Source: Burkholderiaceae bacterium
GTDB taxonomy: Bacteria; Pseudomonadota; Gammaproteobacteria; Burkholderiales; Burkholderiaceae
Direction: 5' to 3'
Length of the DNA stretch: 64,000 bases
NCBI GenBank assembly: GCA_018261955.1
Contig: JAGTRK010000001.1
Span: 234,800 to 298,799, forward strand
The notes beneath the pieces were generated by a model. The model did no database searches. It was not told the origin of the DNA and worked only from the letters and a program-made list of their open reading frames with translations. How positions within the stretch are numbered: the stretch's first letter is position 1; every line of letters starts with the position of its first letter. Below are positions 8,467-17,137 of this stretch, one piece after another. A program made the translations under genes and the position numbers.

Positions 8467-10176
8467 ATGAATCATAACAACACCGCTCTAAAACCATCTC
8501 GTTTATGGCGAGTCAAGCGACATTGGTCTTTGGTGTTGATGTTGCTTGTCCTGCCATTTGCAGTGGCAATGGCAGAGCCCAACAAAAACAGCACCACCGA
8601 CCACAGCACGTTCAAGCAATTGCAAGGGCCTTTTAAATCCGCAGAAGAAGTGACCAAGGTGTGCTTGACTTGTCACACGGAAGCGGCCAAACAGCTCATG
8701 GATACTCGCCATTGGACGTGGGAGTATAAAAATCCGAAAGATGGCAAAACCATTGGTAAAAGAACCATGCTCAATGGTTTTTGTATTGGTGACAAATCCA
8801 ATCAAGGTTTTTGTAATGCTTGTCATATCGGTTATGGTTGGAAAGACGACACCTTCGATTTTAAAGCGCAAGAAAAAGTTGATTGCTTGGTCTGTCATAA
8901 CAAAGGTGGTTACGTCAAACCATTGGGGAATGCGGGTTATCCGCGCATGGAACGTGAAGAGTCGCCAGCGGGCTCAGGCAAATTTCTTGAGCCTGTTGAT
9001 TTGGCTAAAGTTGCGCAAACCATTGGCAAAACCAGCACCAAAACCTGTGGTACGTGTCATTACAACGGTGGTGGTGGCGATGGCGTGAAGCACGGTGATT
9101 TGGATTCGTCGCTCAACAAAGCACCCAAAGATTTGGATGTACACATGGCGGCGAAAGATGTCGGTGGTCAAGGATTTACTTGTGCCACCTGCCATAAATC
9201 CGAAGGACATAAAATTGCAGGCTCACGCATCAGCATGACCGCCTCCGACCCGCATGGCGCGATGATTCGTGGTGCAGCGATGGGGACTCGCAATCCTGCG
9301 ACCTGCCAATCGTGCCACGGCGATAAACCGCACAAACAAGGCCTATTGCGCGTGAATTTACTCAACGCCCACACCGATAAATTGGCGTGTCAATCCTGTC
9401 ATATTCCTGCATTTGCGCGCGGTGGGGTCGGCACCAAGATGGAGTGGGATTGGTCTAAAGCGGGCGAAAATACAGGGTATGGGCAACAGGTCACACGTAA
9501 AGACGCGCATGGGCATGTGGTTTATGACGGACGCAAGGGCTCGTTTGTCTATGGTGAGAATGTCACGCCTGAGTACCTGTGGTTCAATGGTGAAACCTCG
9601 TGGTTGACTCAAGACGACAAAATTGATCCGTCCAAAACCGTCGCAATCAACACCTACTACGGCGACCCCAATGATGGCAAATCACGTATTTGGCCTATCA
9701 AACGTTTCAAAGGCAAACAACCCTACGATACTGAATACAATATATTGCTCGTGCCCCACACAGCGGTGAAGGATGACACTGCTTTTTGGTATAACTTCGA
9801 TTGGCAAAAGTCATTGACCACGGGCGCACAAGCTACGGGAAAGCCTTATAGTGGCAAATATGGTTTTGTGAATACTGAAATGCTGTGGCCGATTACACAC
9901 ATGGTTGCGCCGAAGGAAAAAGCCGTCTCCTGCGTGCAATGCCACAGCAATGCCAATGGCAAATCAGATACAGCCAATCATGGCGATAATCCTGAAGTAC
10001 GTGGGCGTTTGGCGAATATCACCAAGGGCGTGTATATGCCAGGACGCGCTCAGGATCATTTAAGTGTATTGGAAATTTTAGGTTGGTTGGGTGTTTTGGG
10101 AGCGATTGCCTTTGTCATCGTCCACACCATTGGTCGCGTGATGACACGCAAAACCCATCAAAAATCCAGCGACTAA
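8467..10176 (+). CDS. Octaheme c-type cytochrome, tetrathionate reductase family
   Basis: 569-residue exported protein with eight CXXCH heme sites whose first Cys fall at residues 66, 116, 140, 194, 239, 280, 308 and 489. This count and layout match the octaheme tetrathionate reductase (OTR) family known from Shewanella. Members can reduce tetrathionate, and also nitrite and hydroxylamine in vitro. A signal peptide ends near AMAEPN. Unlike a soluble OTR, it has a C-terminal membrane helix (about residues 535-557) that would anchor it to the inner membrane. The start is the ATG at 8467, which has AGGGG at good distance; the ATG at 8461 abuts the ribosome site. The cytochrome b gene follows after 10 bp as its likely quinol-side partner. 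The physiological substrate is unproven. Confidence 0.88.
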   Translation: MNHNNTALKPSRLWRVKRHWSLVLMLLVLPFAVAMAEPNKNSTTDHSTFKQLQGPFKSAEEVTKVCLTCHTEAAKQLMDTRHWTWEYKNPKDGKTIGKRTMLNGFCIGDKSNQGFCNACHIGYGWKDDTFDFKAQEKVDCLVCHNKGGYVKPLGNAGYPRMEREESPAGSGKFLEPVDLAKVAQTIGKTSTKTCGTCHYNGGGGDGVKHGDLDSSLNKAPKDLDVHMAAKDVGGQGFTCATCHKSEGHKIAGSRISMTASDPHGAMIRGAAMGTRNPATCQSCHGDKPHKQGLLRVNLLNAHTDKLACQSCHIPAFARGGVGTKMEWDWSKAGENTGYGQQVTRKDAHGHVVYDGRKGSFVYGENVTPEYLWFNGETSWLTQDDKIDPSKTVAINTYYGDPNDGKSRIWPIKRFKGKQPYDTEYNILLVPHTAVKDDTAFWYNFDWQKSLTTGAQATGKPYSGKYGFVNTEMLWPITHMVAPKEKAVSCVQCHSNANGKSDTANHGDNPEVRGRLANITKGVYMPGRAQDHLSVLEILGWLGVLGAIAFVIVHTIGRVMTRKTHQKSSD

Positions 10177-10186
10177 GGAGAACACC

Positions 10187-10831
10187 ATGTCGGAATACAA
10201 ATTAGAACGCGGTCACCAAGACCACAAAGGACGTATTTATCTGTATAAAAAATATGAGCGTTTTTGGCATTGGTCGCAGGCATTTTTGGTGATATTCATG
10301 CTGCTCACGGGCTTTGAAATTCATGGTACTTACACTTTGTTCGGCTTTGGTAAGGCGGTGAGTTTGCATACCTTGTCTGCGTGGGCATTGTTGTTGCTGT
10401 GGTTCATCACGATTTTTTGGCAATTCACCACGGGTGAATGGCGACAATATTTACCCCGCGTCAAAGCCAGTATAGTAATGGTGCGTTACTATGCGATTGG
10501 CATGTTTCGCGGCGAGCCAAACCCGTATCATAAAACCGCCGATGCCAAACACAATCCATTGCAAGGGTTGGCGTATTTGGGCTTACTGCAAATTGTCTCA
10601 CCTGTGATTTGGATTTCGGGTTTGTTTTATCTGTTTTATGCGTACTGGTCGCCCAGTATGAAAGCCGTTATGTCATTGCAATGGGTGGCTTGGGCGCACA
10701 CTGCAGGTGCGTTTATGATGCTGATTTTTTTCATCGTGCATGTGTATTTGACGACCACGGGACACACACCCTTGGCGCATATTAAAACCATGATTACAGG
10801 TTGGGAAGACGAAGAGCCCGAAAAGCATTGA
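10187..10831 (+). CDS. Cytochrome b/b6-domain membrane protein, OTR partner
   Basis: 214 residues with four hydrophobic helices and candidate heme-b His ligands at H28 (FWHWSQAF), H61 (SLHTLS), H171 (AHTAGAF) and H185 (IVHVYL). This is the pattern of the thiosulfate-reductase/cytochrome b561-like di-heme subunits that exchange electrons with the quinone pool. An AAGGAG site stands before the ATG and the gap to the octaheme cytochrome is only 10 bp, so co-expression is near certain. The two together form a plausible quinol-linked periplasmic redox module. Direction of electron flow cannot be told from the sequence. Confidence 0.88.
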   Translation: MSEYKLERGHQDHKGRIYLYKKYERFWHWSQAFLVIFMLLTGFEIHGTYTLFGFGKAVSLHTLSAWALLLLWFITIFWQFTTGEWRQYLPRVKASIVMVRYYAIGMFRGEPNPYHKTADAKHNPLQGLAYLGLLQIVSPVIWISGLFYLFYAYWSPSMKAVMSLQWVAWAHTAGAFMMLIFFIVHVYLTTTGHTPLAHIKTMITGWEDEEPEKH

Positions 10832-10874
10832 TGGCGGATACCCATGGATGTATCGGTTTGATGGGTGGGCAAGG

Positions 10875-10897
10875 GTGGGCAAGTACGACTTGCCCAC
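10875..10897. terminator. Perfect hairpin after the cytochrome b gene
   Basis: GTGGGCAAGT-acg-ACTTGCCCAC, a 10-bp perfect stem with a 3-base loop 44 bp after the stop. No proper T-run follows, so it may be a weak terminator or a transcript-end stabiliser. Confidence 0.5.
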
Positions 10898-10985
10898 TTC
10901 GCACTTGGTTTTCAATGAAATGCAAACCTTTAAGCAACCACAAGCGTCATAGTAAAATATTGTTTTAATGATTTCAGAGGTTGAT

Positions 10986-11954
10986 ATGTCGGCTGAACAC
11001 TCTCGTTTAGAACACTTTCCCATTCCTTTATTTGCCAGCGTCATGGGCTTGGGTGGGTATACTTTGGCGACCAAAGCGGCGGGGATGCCTGTCTTGACGC
11101 TTTTAATGACATTGGTATCCACGTTGGTCTTGGTTTTGGTGAGCGTGACTTATCTATTAAAATTCATGCGTTATCCCAATGCCGTCAAACACGAGTTCAA
11201 TCACCCTGTGCGCCACGCGTTTTTCCCTGCAATTTCCATTGGCTTGATTATTATGGCAGAGGTATATTTTCCATACGCGCCCATGTTGTCCAAAGTCATG
11301 TGGGTGGTGGGTGCGTCCATGCAATTTTTATTCACCATTCACATTTTGACCACGTGGATGTTTCACGATAAATTTGACATCACAATGATGACCCCTGCTT
11401 GGTTCATCCCTGTGGTTGGCAATGTGCTCGTGCCCGTCTCAGGGGTTCACCATGCACCTGTTGAAATGCTCTGGTTCTTTTTGAGTTATGGTCTGTTTTT
11501 TTGGGTGGTGTTGCAAACCATCATCATGTACCGCGTAATTTTTCATGCACCCATCCCAGCCAAACTTTTACCTACTTTGTTTATCATGATTGCGCCGCCT
11601 GCAGTGAGTTTTATCGCTTATGTCAAACTCACCCAAGGCATGGAAGCAGGCATTGATCATTTCGCTTGGTTTTTATACTACGTGGCGATTTTTATGACGG
11701 CCATGCTGTTGTACCGCGTGAAAAAATTCATCATCTTGCAATTTGCTTTGCCTTGGTGGGCGTATTCCTTCCCGCTCGCAGCCATCACGATTGCATCGTT
11801 TATGATGGCGCAAGCGATGCACAGCAGTTCGATGCACGCGGTATTTGTGGTAATCGCATGGGTTTTATTTGTGTTGGTGTCTTGTGTGATTGCACTGCTG
11901 GTTTATAAAACCATTCGTGCGATGTTCGCTGGAAAAATTTGTGTGCCTGAATAA
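10986..11954 (+). CDS. SLAC1/TehA-type anion channel (TDT family)
   Basis: 322 residues with about ten hydrophobic helices. Seen: the family start RLEHFPIPLFASVMGLGGYT, the HEFNHPVRHAFFPAISIGL segment after helix 2, and TPAWFIPVVGNVLVPVSG in the middle, all characteristic of the TehA/SLAC1 voltage-dependent anion channel group. The start at 10986 has AGAGG 6 bases upstream; the frame opens six codons earlier without a site. Family members conduct chloride, nitrate or sulfur oxyanions such as sulfite, or affect tellurite resistance. Position after the tetrathionate-reductase-like genes makes a sulfur-anion role tempting, but that is inference. Confidence 0.88.
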   Translation: MSAEHSRLEHFPIPLFASVMGLGGYTLATKAAGMPVLTLLMTLVSTLVLVLVSVTYLLKFMRYPNAVKHEFNHPVRHAFFPAISIGLIIMAEVYFPYAPMLSKVMWVVGASMQFLFTIHILTTWMFHDKFDITMMTPAWFIPVVGNVLVPVSGVHHAPVEMLWFFLSYGLFFWVVLQTIIMYRVIFHAPIPAKLLPTLFIMIAPPAVSFIAYVKLTQGMEAGIDHFAWFLYYVAIFMTAMLLYRVKKFIILQFALPWWAYSFPLAAITIASFMMAQAMHSSSMHAVFVVIAWVLFVLVSCVIALLVYKTIRAMFAGKICVPE

Positions 11955-12032
11955 ATATTCTAAACCGTTCGGTGTCATACCTTCACGAATCATGCAGCCC
12001 ACGCGTAATCATCATTGATAGGAAACCCCACA

Positions 12033-14039
12033 TTGAAATTTTTGAAACAACTTTGGGATTTCATCGGCTCCATGCGTTTCGCGGTGAGTATGTTGACCGT
12101 CGTCGCCATTGCCAGTGCAATTGGCACACTGTTAAAGCAAAATGAGCCCTACATCAATTACACCAATCAATTTGGTGATTTTTGGGCAAAGATTTTTGTG
12201 CGCATCGGTTTGGACGATGTGTACAACCAGTCGTGGTTCTTGGGTTTGTTGGTTTTTTTACTGTTGTCAACCAGCATTTGCCTGATTCGCAATACGCCAA
12301 AAATGCTGCGCGAGATGCGCAGTTTCAAACAACACAACCGCACCCGTAGTTTATTGCATTTGCCTGAGCACGCGCAGTGGCACAGCAATGTTGATGGCGA
12401 AGTTTTGACCGCACAGTGTGCCCAAACCTTCGAGCAATTGGGTTATCAGATACGCGCAGCGCAAGAGACGATAGACGGGCGCACACATATTTATTTTTCG
12501 GCGAAACGCGGACGTTTCAACCGTTTGGGTTATATTTTGACGCATTTGGCGATTATTGTGATTTGCTTGGGTGGGCTGATGGATTCCGAACTGTCCATCC
12601 GAGCGCAGGTTTGGTTTTTTGGCAAACAGCCTTTGGCTCTGCCTGCGCTGCAAGTGCCCGAGTCGGCGACTTTAAAACCCGACACCTTAAGTTATCGTGG
12701 CAACATCAGCATTCCCGAAGGGCAAACGGTGGATTATGTCGCACTCTACACCGATGCCAATCATGTGTTGGTGCAGAACCTGCCATTTGACATCACCCTC
12801 AATCGTTTCATTGTGGATTATTACAGCACGGGCATGCCCAAACGCTTTGCCTCTGAAGTCACCGTGACCGATAAAGACAACGGCAAGCAGTTCCAGCAAA
12901 CCATCGAAGTCAATCACCCCTTGCGCTACAAAGGTGTGGCGGTGTATCAATCGAGTTTCGGTGATGGCGGTTCAAAATTCAAACTGGCGATTCATCCTTT
13001 GCGCGATGCGAACTTGCCCGTATTGCGCAAAGACGCGAGCATGTTGGATGACCAGACGTTAACGATTGACAACGAACCATACCAAATCGAATGGCGTGAT
13101 TTCAAACCGATTAACGTTGAAGACATGCGTGAGGACCACAAACAAGACAATGGTTTTGCCGATGCACTCAACCCCAAAGGTGCGCGCAAAGATTTCCAAA
13201 ACATTGGTGCAATGCTCAATTTTGTTTTGCGCGATTCCAAAGGTGGTGCAACCGAGTATCGCAACTACATGTCGCCGATTATGATAAACGGCGCAGCGTT
13301 TTTCGTCAGTATGCAGCGCAACGATTTGCAAAACAATTTTACCAACTGGCACATTCCCGCCGATGCAGATGCCAGCATCAACGACTACATGCGCATCCAA
13401 ACGGGCATACACGATGAGGCGATTGTGCTTCAAGCACTCAACCGCTTGGCAAACGCACGCCCCCTCAAGTCCAACGAACGCGCAGACTATATCAAAAATG
13501 CGAGTGCCATCATGCAGTTGTTTCGCGAAGGTGGACTCACAGCCATCTCCGACAAACTGGGTGAATTGCCTGAAATCGAACAAGAGCGCATGTGGCAGAG
13601 TGTCACAGGTTTGATTCACACCATGACGAGCCATATTCTCGACCTACAACGTGAGCAAGCGCAACTCGCGCCGCGTGTGGACAACGAGCAAACCCAGCGG
13701 TTTATTGACGACAGCATCAATGGCTACACCCAAGGCATTCAGTATCCAGCGCCGTTTTATCTTGAATTGGAACGTTTCATCGAAATCAAATCGTCGGAGT
13801 TGCAGGTCACACGTTCACCTGGGCAATGGTGGGTTTATCTCGGTTCGCTGATGTTGGTGTTGGGCACACTTGCGATGGCGTTTATCCGTGAACGTCGGGT
13901 GTGGCTGCACATCACCCCTGATACCACGGGCAACACCCTCACGCTGGCGATGAGCAGCACGCGCAGAACTTATGATTATCGGGCGCATTGGCACACACTG
14001 CAAGCGCGTTTGCAAGCCGTTACAAGCGAAAACCCGTAA
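12033..14039 (+). CDS. resB: Cytochrome c biogenesis protein ResB
   Basis: About 668 residues. Helices near the N-terminus (SMRFAVSMLTVVAIASAIGT, then LGLLVFLLLSTSICLIRN), a third helix at about residue 160, a large periplasmic domain and a final helix near residue 600 are the ResB/Ccs1 layout of System II cytochrome c maturation, which delivers heme to apocytochromes outside the membrane. The motif GTLLKQNEPYINYTNQFGDFW is typical of betaproteobacterial ResB. No ATG is available; the TTG at 12033 with AGGAAA upstream is the best start, and the TTG at 12015 is an alternative. The usual partner CcsA is not adjacent. The 3' end overlaps the convergent hydrolase gene by 20 bp. Confidence 0.9.
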   Translation: MKFLKQLWDFIGSMRFAVSMLTVVAIASAIGTLLKQNEPYINYTNQFGDFWAKIFVRIGLDDVYNQSWFLGLLVFLLLSTSICLIRNTPKMLREMRSFKQHNRTRSLLHLPEHAQWHSNVDGEVLTAQCAQTFEQLGYQIRAAQETIDGRTHIYFSAKRGRFNRLGYILTHLAIIVICLGGLMDSELSIRAQVWFFGKQPLALPALQVPESATLKPDTLSYRGNISIPEGQTVDYVALYTDANHVLVQNLPFDITLNRFIVDYYSTGMPKRFASEVTVTDKDNGKQFQQTIEVNHPLRYKGVAVYQSSFGDGGSKFKLAIHPLRDANLPVLRKDASMLDDQTLTIDNEPYQIEWRDFKPINVEDMREDHKQDNGFADALNPKGARKDFQNIGAMLNFVLRDSKGGATEYRNYMSPIMINGAAFFVSMQRNDLQNNFTNWHIPADADASINDYMRIQTGIHDEAIVLQALNRLANARPLKSNERADYIKNASAIMQLFREGGLTAISDKLGELPEIEQERMWQSVTGLIHTMTSHILDLQREQAQLAPRVDNEQTQRFIDDSINGYTQGIQYPAPFYLELERFIEIKSSELQVTRSPGQWWVYLGSLMLVLGTLAMAFIRERRVWLHITPDTTGNTLTLAMSSTRRTYDYRAHWHTLQARLQAVTSENP

Positions 14040-14889
14040 GGCGCAAAAACTGTATCAGCGTGTCTTGGTGCGCATCGATTTTATCTACCGAAGCATGGTC
14101 AGCATCGGCAATTTCGCACAGTTGTATGGTTCTTTGCGCATTCAAACCCGCCTGAACAATTGTGCGCGCATCGGCGATGGGCACGACGGTATCCGCCAAG
14201 CCATGTACCAAAAGCACGGGGCATTGCACGCGAGTGATGGTGTGTATCGAAGCAATATCGCCAAAGCGACTGCCGATGAGCCACTCCACATAACGATTCA
14301 AGCCACGTGCCAGCCATTTTGGAAAAAACAATTTTTGCCAATAGCGGTTCATCACCCACTCAGGATGCCCAAACGCCGAAATGCTGATGAGGGCATCCAA
14401 ACGGTCGTTGCGTGACGCGACCAAAATAGACGCACTCGCACCGACTGAATGACCGAGCAAAGCCATTTTGTCGCACGCATGGGGACGATGGGTTTGTAAC
14501 CAAGTTAAGACGTGCTCAATGTCTTCTGCAAAACGTGGTAGGGATGAATACCCATGTCCATCGCTTAACCCATGATTGCGTGCATCAAACAACAACACAT
14601 TCAAACCCGCGTTGCGAAACGGCACAGCCAATGGCAACATCAATTCGGCATGTGCGCCCCAGCCGTGCGCGATGACCACGGTTTGCGTGGCATCCTGTGC
14701 AGGCAGAAACCACGCCTGCAGTTGTTTGTGGTGCATTGTTGGGATGCGAACCGACTCGTACTTAAAACCATAATCTTGCGGCGTTTTGAGTGGTTTGGGG
14801 CGTGGGATGCGAAAGCCGTAATGAATACCGACGACAAATAAAAAACACAGTACAACGAGGCTGAGTACGGCCCATAGCAATGGATTCAT
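14020..14889 (-). CDS. Alpha/beta hydrolase, membrane-anchored
   Basis: 289 residues. An N-terminal membrane helix (about residues 3-22) precedes an alpha/beta-hydrolase domain with the oxyanion segment AHGWGAH, nucleophile S148 in GHSVGAS, acid D233 (HGLADTVVP) and H265 (DADHAS). The domain resembles bacterial serine aminopeptidase S33 / BAAT-like hydrolases. The active site would face the periplasm if the helix acts as a signal anchor. It starts 8 bp after the upstream gene's stop and has no clear ribosome site, so coupling to that gene is likely. The 3' end overlaps resB (+) by 20 bp tail to tail. Substrate unknown. Confidence 0.85.
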   Translation of the reverse strand: MNPLLWAVLSLVVLCFLFVVGIHYGFRIPRPKPLKTPQDYGFKYESVRIPTMHHKQLQAWFLPAQDATQTVVIAHGWGAHAELMLPLAVPFRNAGLNVLLFDARNHGLSDGHGYSSLPRFAEDIEHVLTWLQTHRPHACDKMALLGHSVGASASILVASRNDRLDALISISAFGHPEWVMNRYWQKLFFPKWLARGLNRYVEWLIGSRFGDIASIHTITRVQCPVLLVHGLADTVVPIADARTIVQAGLNAQRTIQLCEIADADHASVDKIDAHQDTLIQFLRLTGFRL

Positions 14890-14897
14890 GGCGGTGG

Positions 14898-15383
14898 TTA
14901 TTGGATGTTTTGTTTGAGTTGCGCTGGGTTGTTTGCAAAGATAATATTTTGCACCACGCCTGAGCGCAGGCGCAAAACGGTTGCTGCACCAGCACGGCGG
15001 GGTATGTCCGCCAGTGTTTTTGAATCACGTGCCAAGCCAATCGGGAAACTCAATTTGCGCATTTTGGGCAATGCAAACATCCGCGTCACTAAGGTTGGCA
15101 TACCGCTGATGTCTGCGACATAGACGATGCCACGTTGCCGAATTTGCTGCGCACCTTGCTCATTCATATACTCACTGACGAAGGCATTCACTGGTTTGTC
15201 TTGACTGAATACCAACCATTTAATGTTTGTGTCAATTAAAACAGGTCGGTCAAATTGATCATTGAGCGTAAATTTTGGCAATTGAGCACCTACATTCAAG
15301 TTGTCCGCATGGGTGTTTATAGAGAAAAATCCGACAATCAATGTGAACAGTATCACCCAATATTCACGTGAGTAGGTTTTCAT
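14898..15383 (-). CDS. Exported thioredoxin-fold-like protein of unknown function
   Basis: 161 residues. A signal peptide (MKTYSREYWVILFTLIVGFF... HADNLN) precedes LNVGAQLPKFTLNDQFDRPV, which looks like the start of a redoxin domain. There is no CXXC pair, so classical thiol-disulfide activity is unlikely. The segment IVYVADISGMPTLVTRMFALPKM recurs in a family of about 160-residue periplasmic proteins in betaproteobacteria, some misnamed as FAD/FMN dehydrogenases; no flavin motif is visible here. AAGGGG precedes the ATG at 15383. The start lies inside the end of the DUF3817 gene (20 bp overlap), so translation is probably coupled. Confidence 0.7.
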   Translation of the reverse strand: MKTYSREYWVILFTLIVGFFSINTHADNLNVGAQLPKFTLNDQFDRPVLIDTNIKWLVFSQDKPVNAFVSEYMNEQGAQQIRQRGIVYVADISGMPTLVTRMFALPKMRKLSFPIGLARDSKTLADIPRRAGAATVLRLRSGVVQNIIFANNPAQLKQNIQ

Positions 15384-15702
15384 AATACCCCTTGTTTTGT
15401 TGTGATTTTTTGAGTAAATAATCCGCATAAAATGCACCGAACGGAACCAATGCGAGTACGAAAATCAATGCGCCCAAGGGCTTGGCAACGAATTTTTTTG
15501 ACACCGCAATGATAAGTGTAATGATTAGCATAATGAACAATGCGCCGTGTATGGGGCCTAAAATTTTGACCGCCCAAGGAAAATCCGCCCAACGTTTGAG
15601 CGGAACCGCAATCAATACCAAACCCAACAATGCAAAACCATCCATAAATGCCAATTGATACAAACGGTGTACAATCAAGGGTGCGTTCTTTAAAGTAGTC
15701 AA
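15364..15702 (-). CDS. DUF3817 membrane protein
   Basis: About 112 residues with three or four hydrophobic helices. The pattern VHRLYQLAFMDGFALLGLVLIAVPLKRW ... AVKILGPIHGALFIMLI matches the DUF3817 family of small integral membrane proteins (function unknown). No ATG fits; the TTG at 15702 has an AGAAAG ribosome site, and a GTG at 15765 would add 21 residues not expected for the family. It overlaps the exported redoxin-like gene by 20 bp and lies about 80 bp downstream of the peroxiredoxin, so the three may share a transcript. Confidence 0.78.
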   Translation of the reverse strand: MTTLKNAPLIVHRLYQLAFMDGFALLGLVLIAVPLKRWADFPWAVKILGPIHGALFIMLIITLIIAVSKKFVAKPLGALIFVLALVPFGAFYADYLLKKSQQNKGYYENLLT

Positions 15703-15783
15703 AATATTTCTTTCTCTGTCTATTGATAGCTGGGCGAGCCCAATAAGGACTCGCCCAACAGTCACGCGACTTAAGTTTACAAA

Positions 15784-16431
15784 TTACAGTGATTTGGTTG
15801 AATAATACCAATCGACATAATCATAGCCTTCGCCAGCACGTGCTTCTGCGGCAGCGGCGGTTTTCGGTGGCGGTACAATAACAGGCTGACCTTGCACCCA
15901 ACCTTCGGGTGTGGCTACGCCGTTGGCATCGCTGGTTTGCATGGCTTCTAACAGACGAACGAATTCATCAATTGAGCGACCATTGCTCATTGGGTAATAC
16001 ACCATCGCACGCAAAACACCTTTTGGATCGATAAAAAACGTTGCACGAACGGCTTGAGTATCTGCTGCACCAGGGTGAATCATGCCGTAGGCTTTGGCAA
16101 CATCCATTTTGATGTCTTCAATGATTGGGAATGGAATCGCCATACCAAATTTTTCTTTGATATTGCGCATCCATGCGACGTGGGCAAACAATGAGTCTAT
16201 TGACAAACCGAGCAATTCACAATTCATTGCTTGAAACTTTTCAAAGTTGCGTGCGAAGCCCATAAATTCAGTGGTACACACTGGGGTAAAATCCGCAGGG
16301 TGCGAAAATAAAATCAACCACTTGCCTTTGTAATCTGCCAGTGTGCGTTGACCCGATGTGGTCACAGCATCGAAATCTGGGGCAGGTTGATTGATTTGCG
16401 GTAAACCATAAACAGTTTGAGATACTTCCAT
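15784..16431 (-). CDS. Peroxiredoxin, Prx6/1-Cys type
   Basis: 215-residue thiol peroxidase reducing hydrogen peroxide and organic hydroperoxides. Peroxidatic C52 lies in HPADFTPVCTTEF, and the C-terminal extension TPEGWVQGQPVIVPPPKT is the 1-Cys Prx C-terminal domain that mediates dimers. No other Cys sits in the 2-Cys resolving position (C77 lies in MNCELLGL), consistent with the Prx6 group. Start fixed by AAAGGAG 7 bases before the ATG at 16431. It heads a small operon with DUF3817 and the exported redoxin-like protein. The 176-bp AT-rich region upstream must hold its promoter. Confidence 0.93.
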   Translation of the reverse strand: MEVSQTVYGLPQINQPAPDFDAVTTSGQRTLADYKGKWLILFSHPADFTPVCTTEFMGFARNFEKFQAMNCELLGLSIDSLFAHVAWMRNIKEKFGMAIPFPIIEDIKMDVAKAYGMIHPGAADTQAVRATFFIDPKGVLRAMVYYPMSNGRSIDEFVRLLEAMQTSDANGVATPEGWVQGQPVIVPPPKTAAAAEARAGEGYDYVDWYYSTKSL

Positions 16432-16607
16432 TGAGTGCTCCTTTAACATAGATTAAAAAATAAAATAACGATCACAATAAAGCCATTGCTTATAAACCGA
16501 ATCGAATTTGTTTATGCCTTTATTTTATAAATCGAATGCGCTGCTGTCCAATGACATTATCCAATGCGCTGCATAGCCTATGACTATTAAACTATAAAAC
16601 TTATTGA

Positions 16608-17123
16608 TTAATGACTATATGAGCAATAGGTGTTATAGGTCTGTGCCAACTGTTCGAGTTTTTTGGTGACGCGTTCTGTGTCTTGTTGCGCGTACATGGG
16701 TGGCATTGGGGCACCTTCTATTGCGTCGTCTTTATTGCGCATCCATTCTGCCAAAGCGTAGATTTGCGGCAACATGGCTTTTTGAACCGCTTTGTCAATC
16801 TCCAATTCGGCAAATGCTTGCATCAAACAAGCGACCCATTGGTCGCGTTCAAGTGTACCAATTTTGAAAGGTAAGTGACGCGAGCGCAAGCGAGGATGCC
16901 CGTGCTGCTCAGTGTACAAATCAGGTCCGCCCAGCCAGCCACTGAGAAACAAGTACAGGCGGTTGCCCGCCTCTTCCAAAGTCGAGCCGTGAACCGCCCG
17001 CAGTTCAAGGTATTTGGGTTCTAAATCCATTAAGTCATAGAACCGACGAACCAATGCGCGTATTGTTGACTCTCCGCCGATGCGCTCGTAGAGTGAGGGT
17101 GCGTTGTTTGTGTGTGTGCTCAT
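16608..17123 (-). CDS. Group II truncated hemoglobin
   Basis: 171 residues. The 2-on-2 globin core includes LYERIGGEST (helix A/B), the RRFYDLMD segment and the proximal histidine H76 in EQHGHPRLRSRHLPF, followed by the group II signature IGTLERDQWVACLMQAF with its conserved Trp. A C-terminal extension of about 35 residues is longer than in typical trHbO. Group II globins bind O2 or NO and often act in NO/peroxide detoxification or electron transfer. It starts 14 bp after the Rieske gene, so it is the last gene of a compact operon. The partner reductase is unknown. Confidence 0.93.
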   Translation of the reverse strand: MSTHTNNAPSLYERIGGESTIRALVRRFYDLMDLEPKYLELRAVHGSTLEEAGNRLYLFLSGWLGGPDLYTEQHGHPRLRSRHLPFKIGTLERDQWVACLMQAFAELEIDKAVQKAMLPQIYALAEWMRNKDDAIEGAPMPPMYAQQDTERVTKKLEQLAQTYNTYCSYSH

Positions 17124-17137
17124 CGGGTGCTTTCTGC

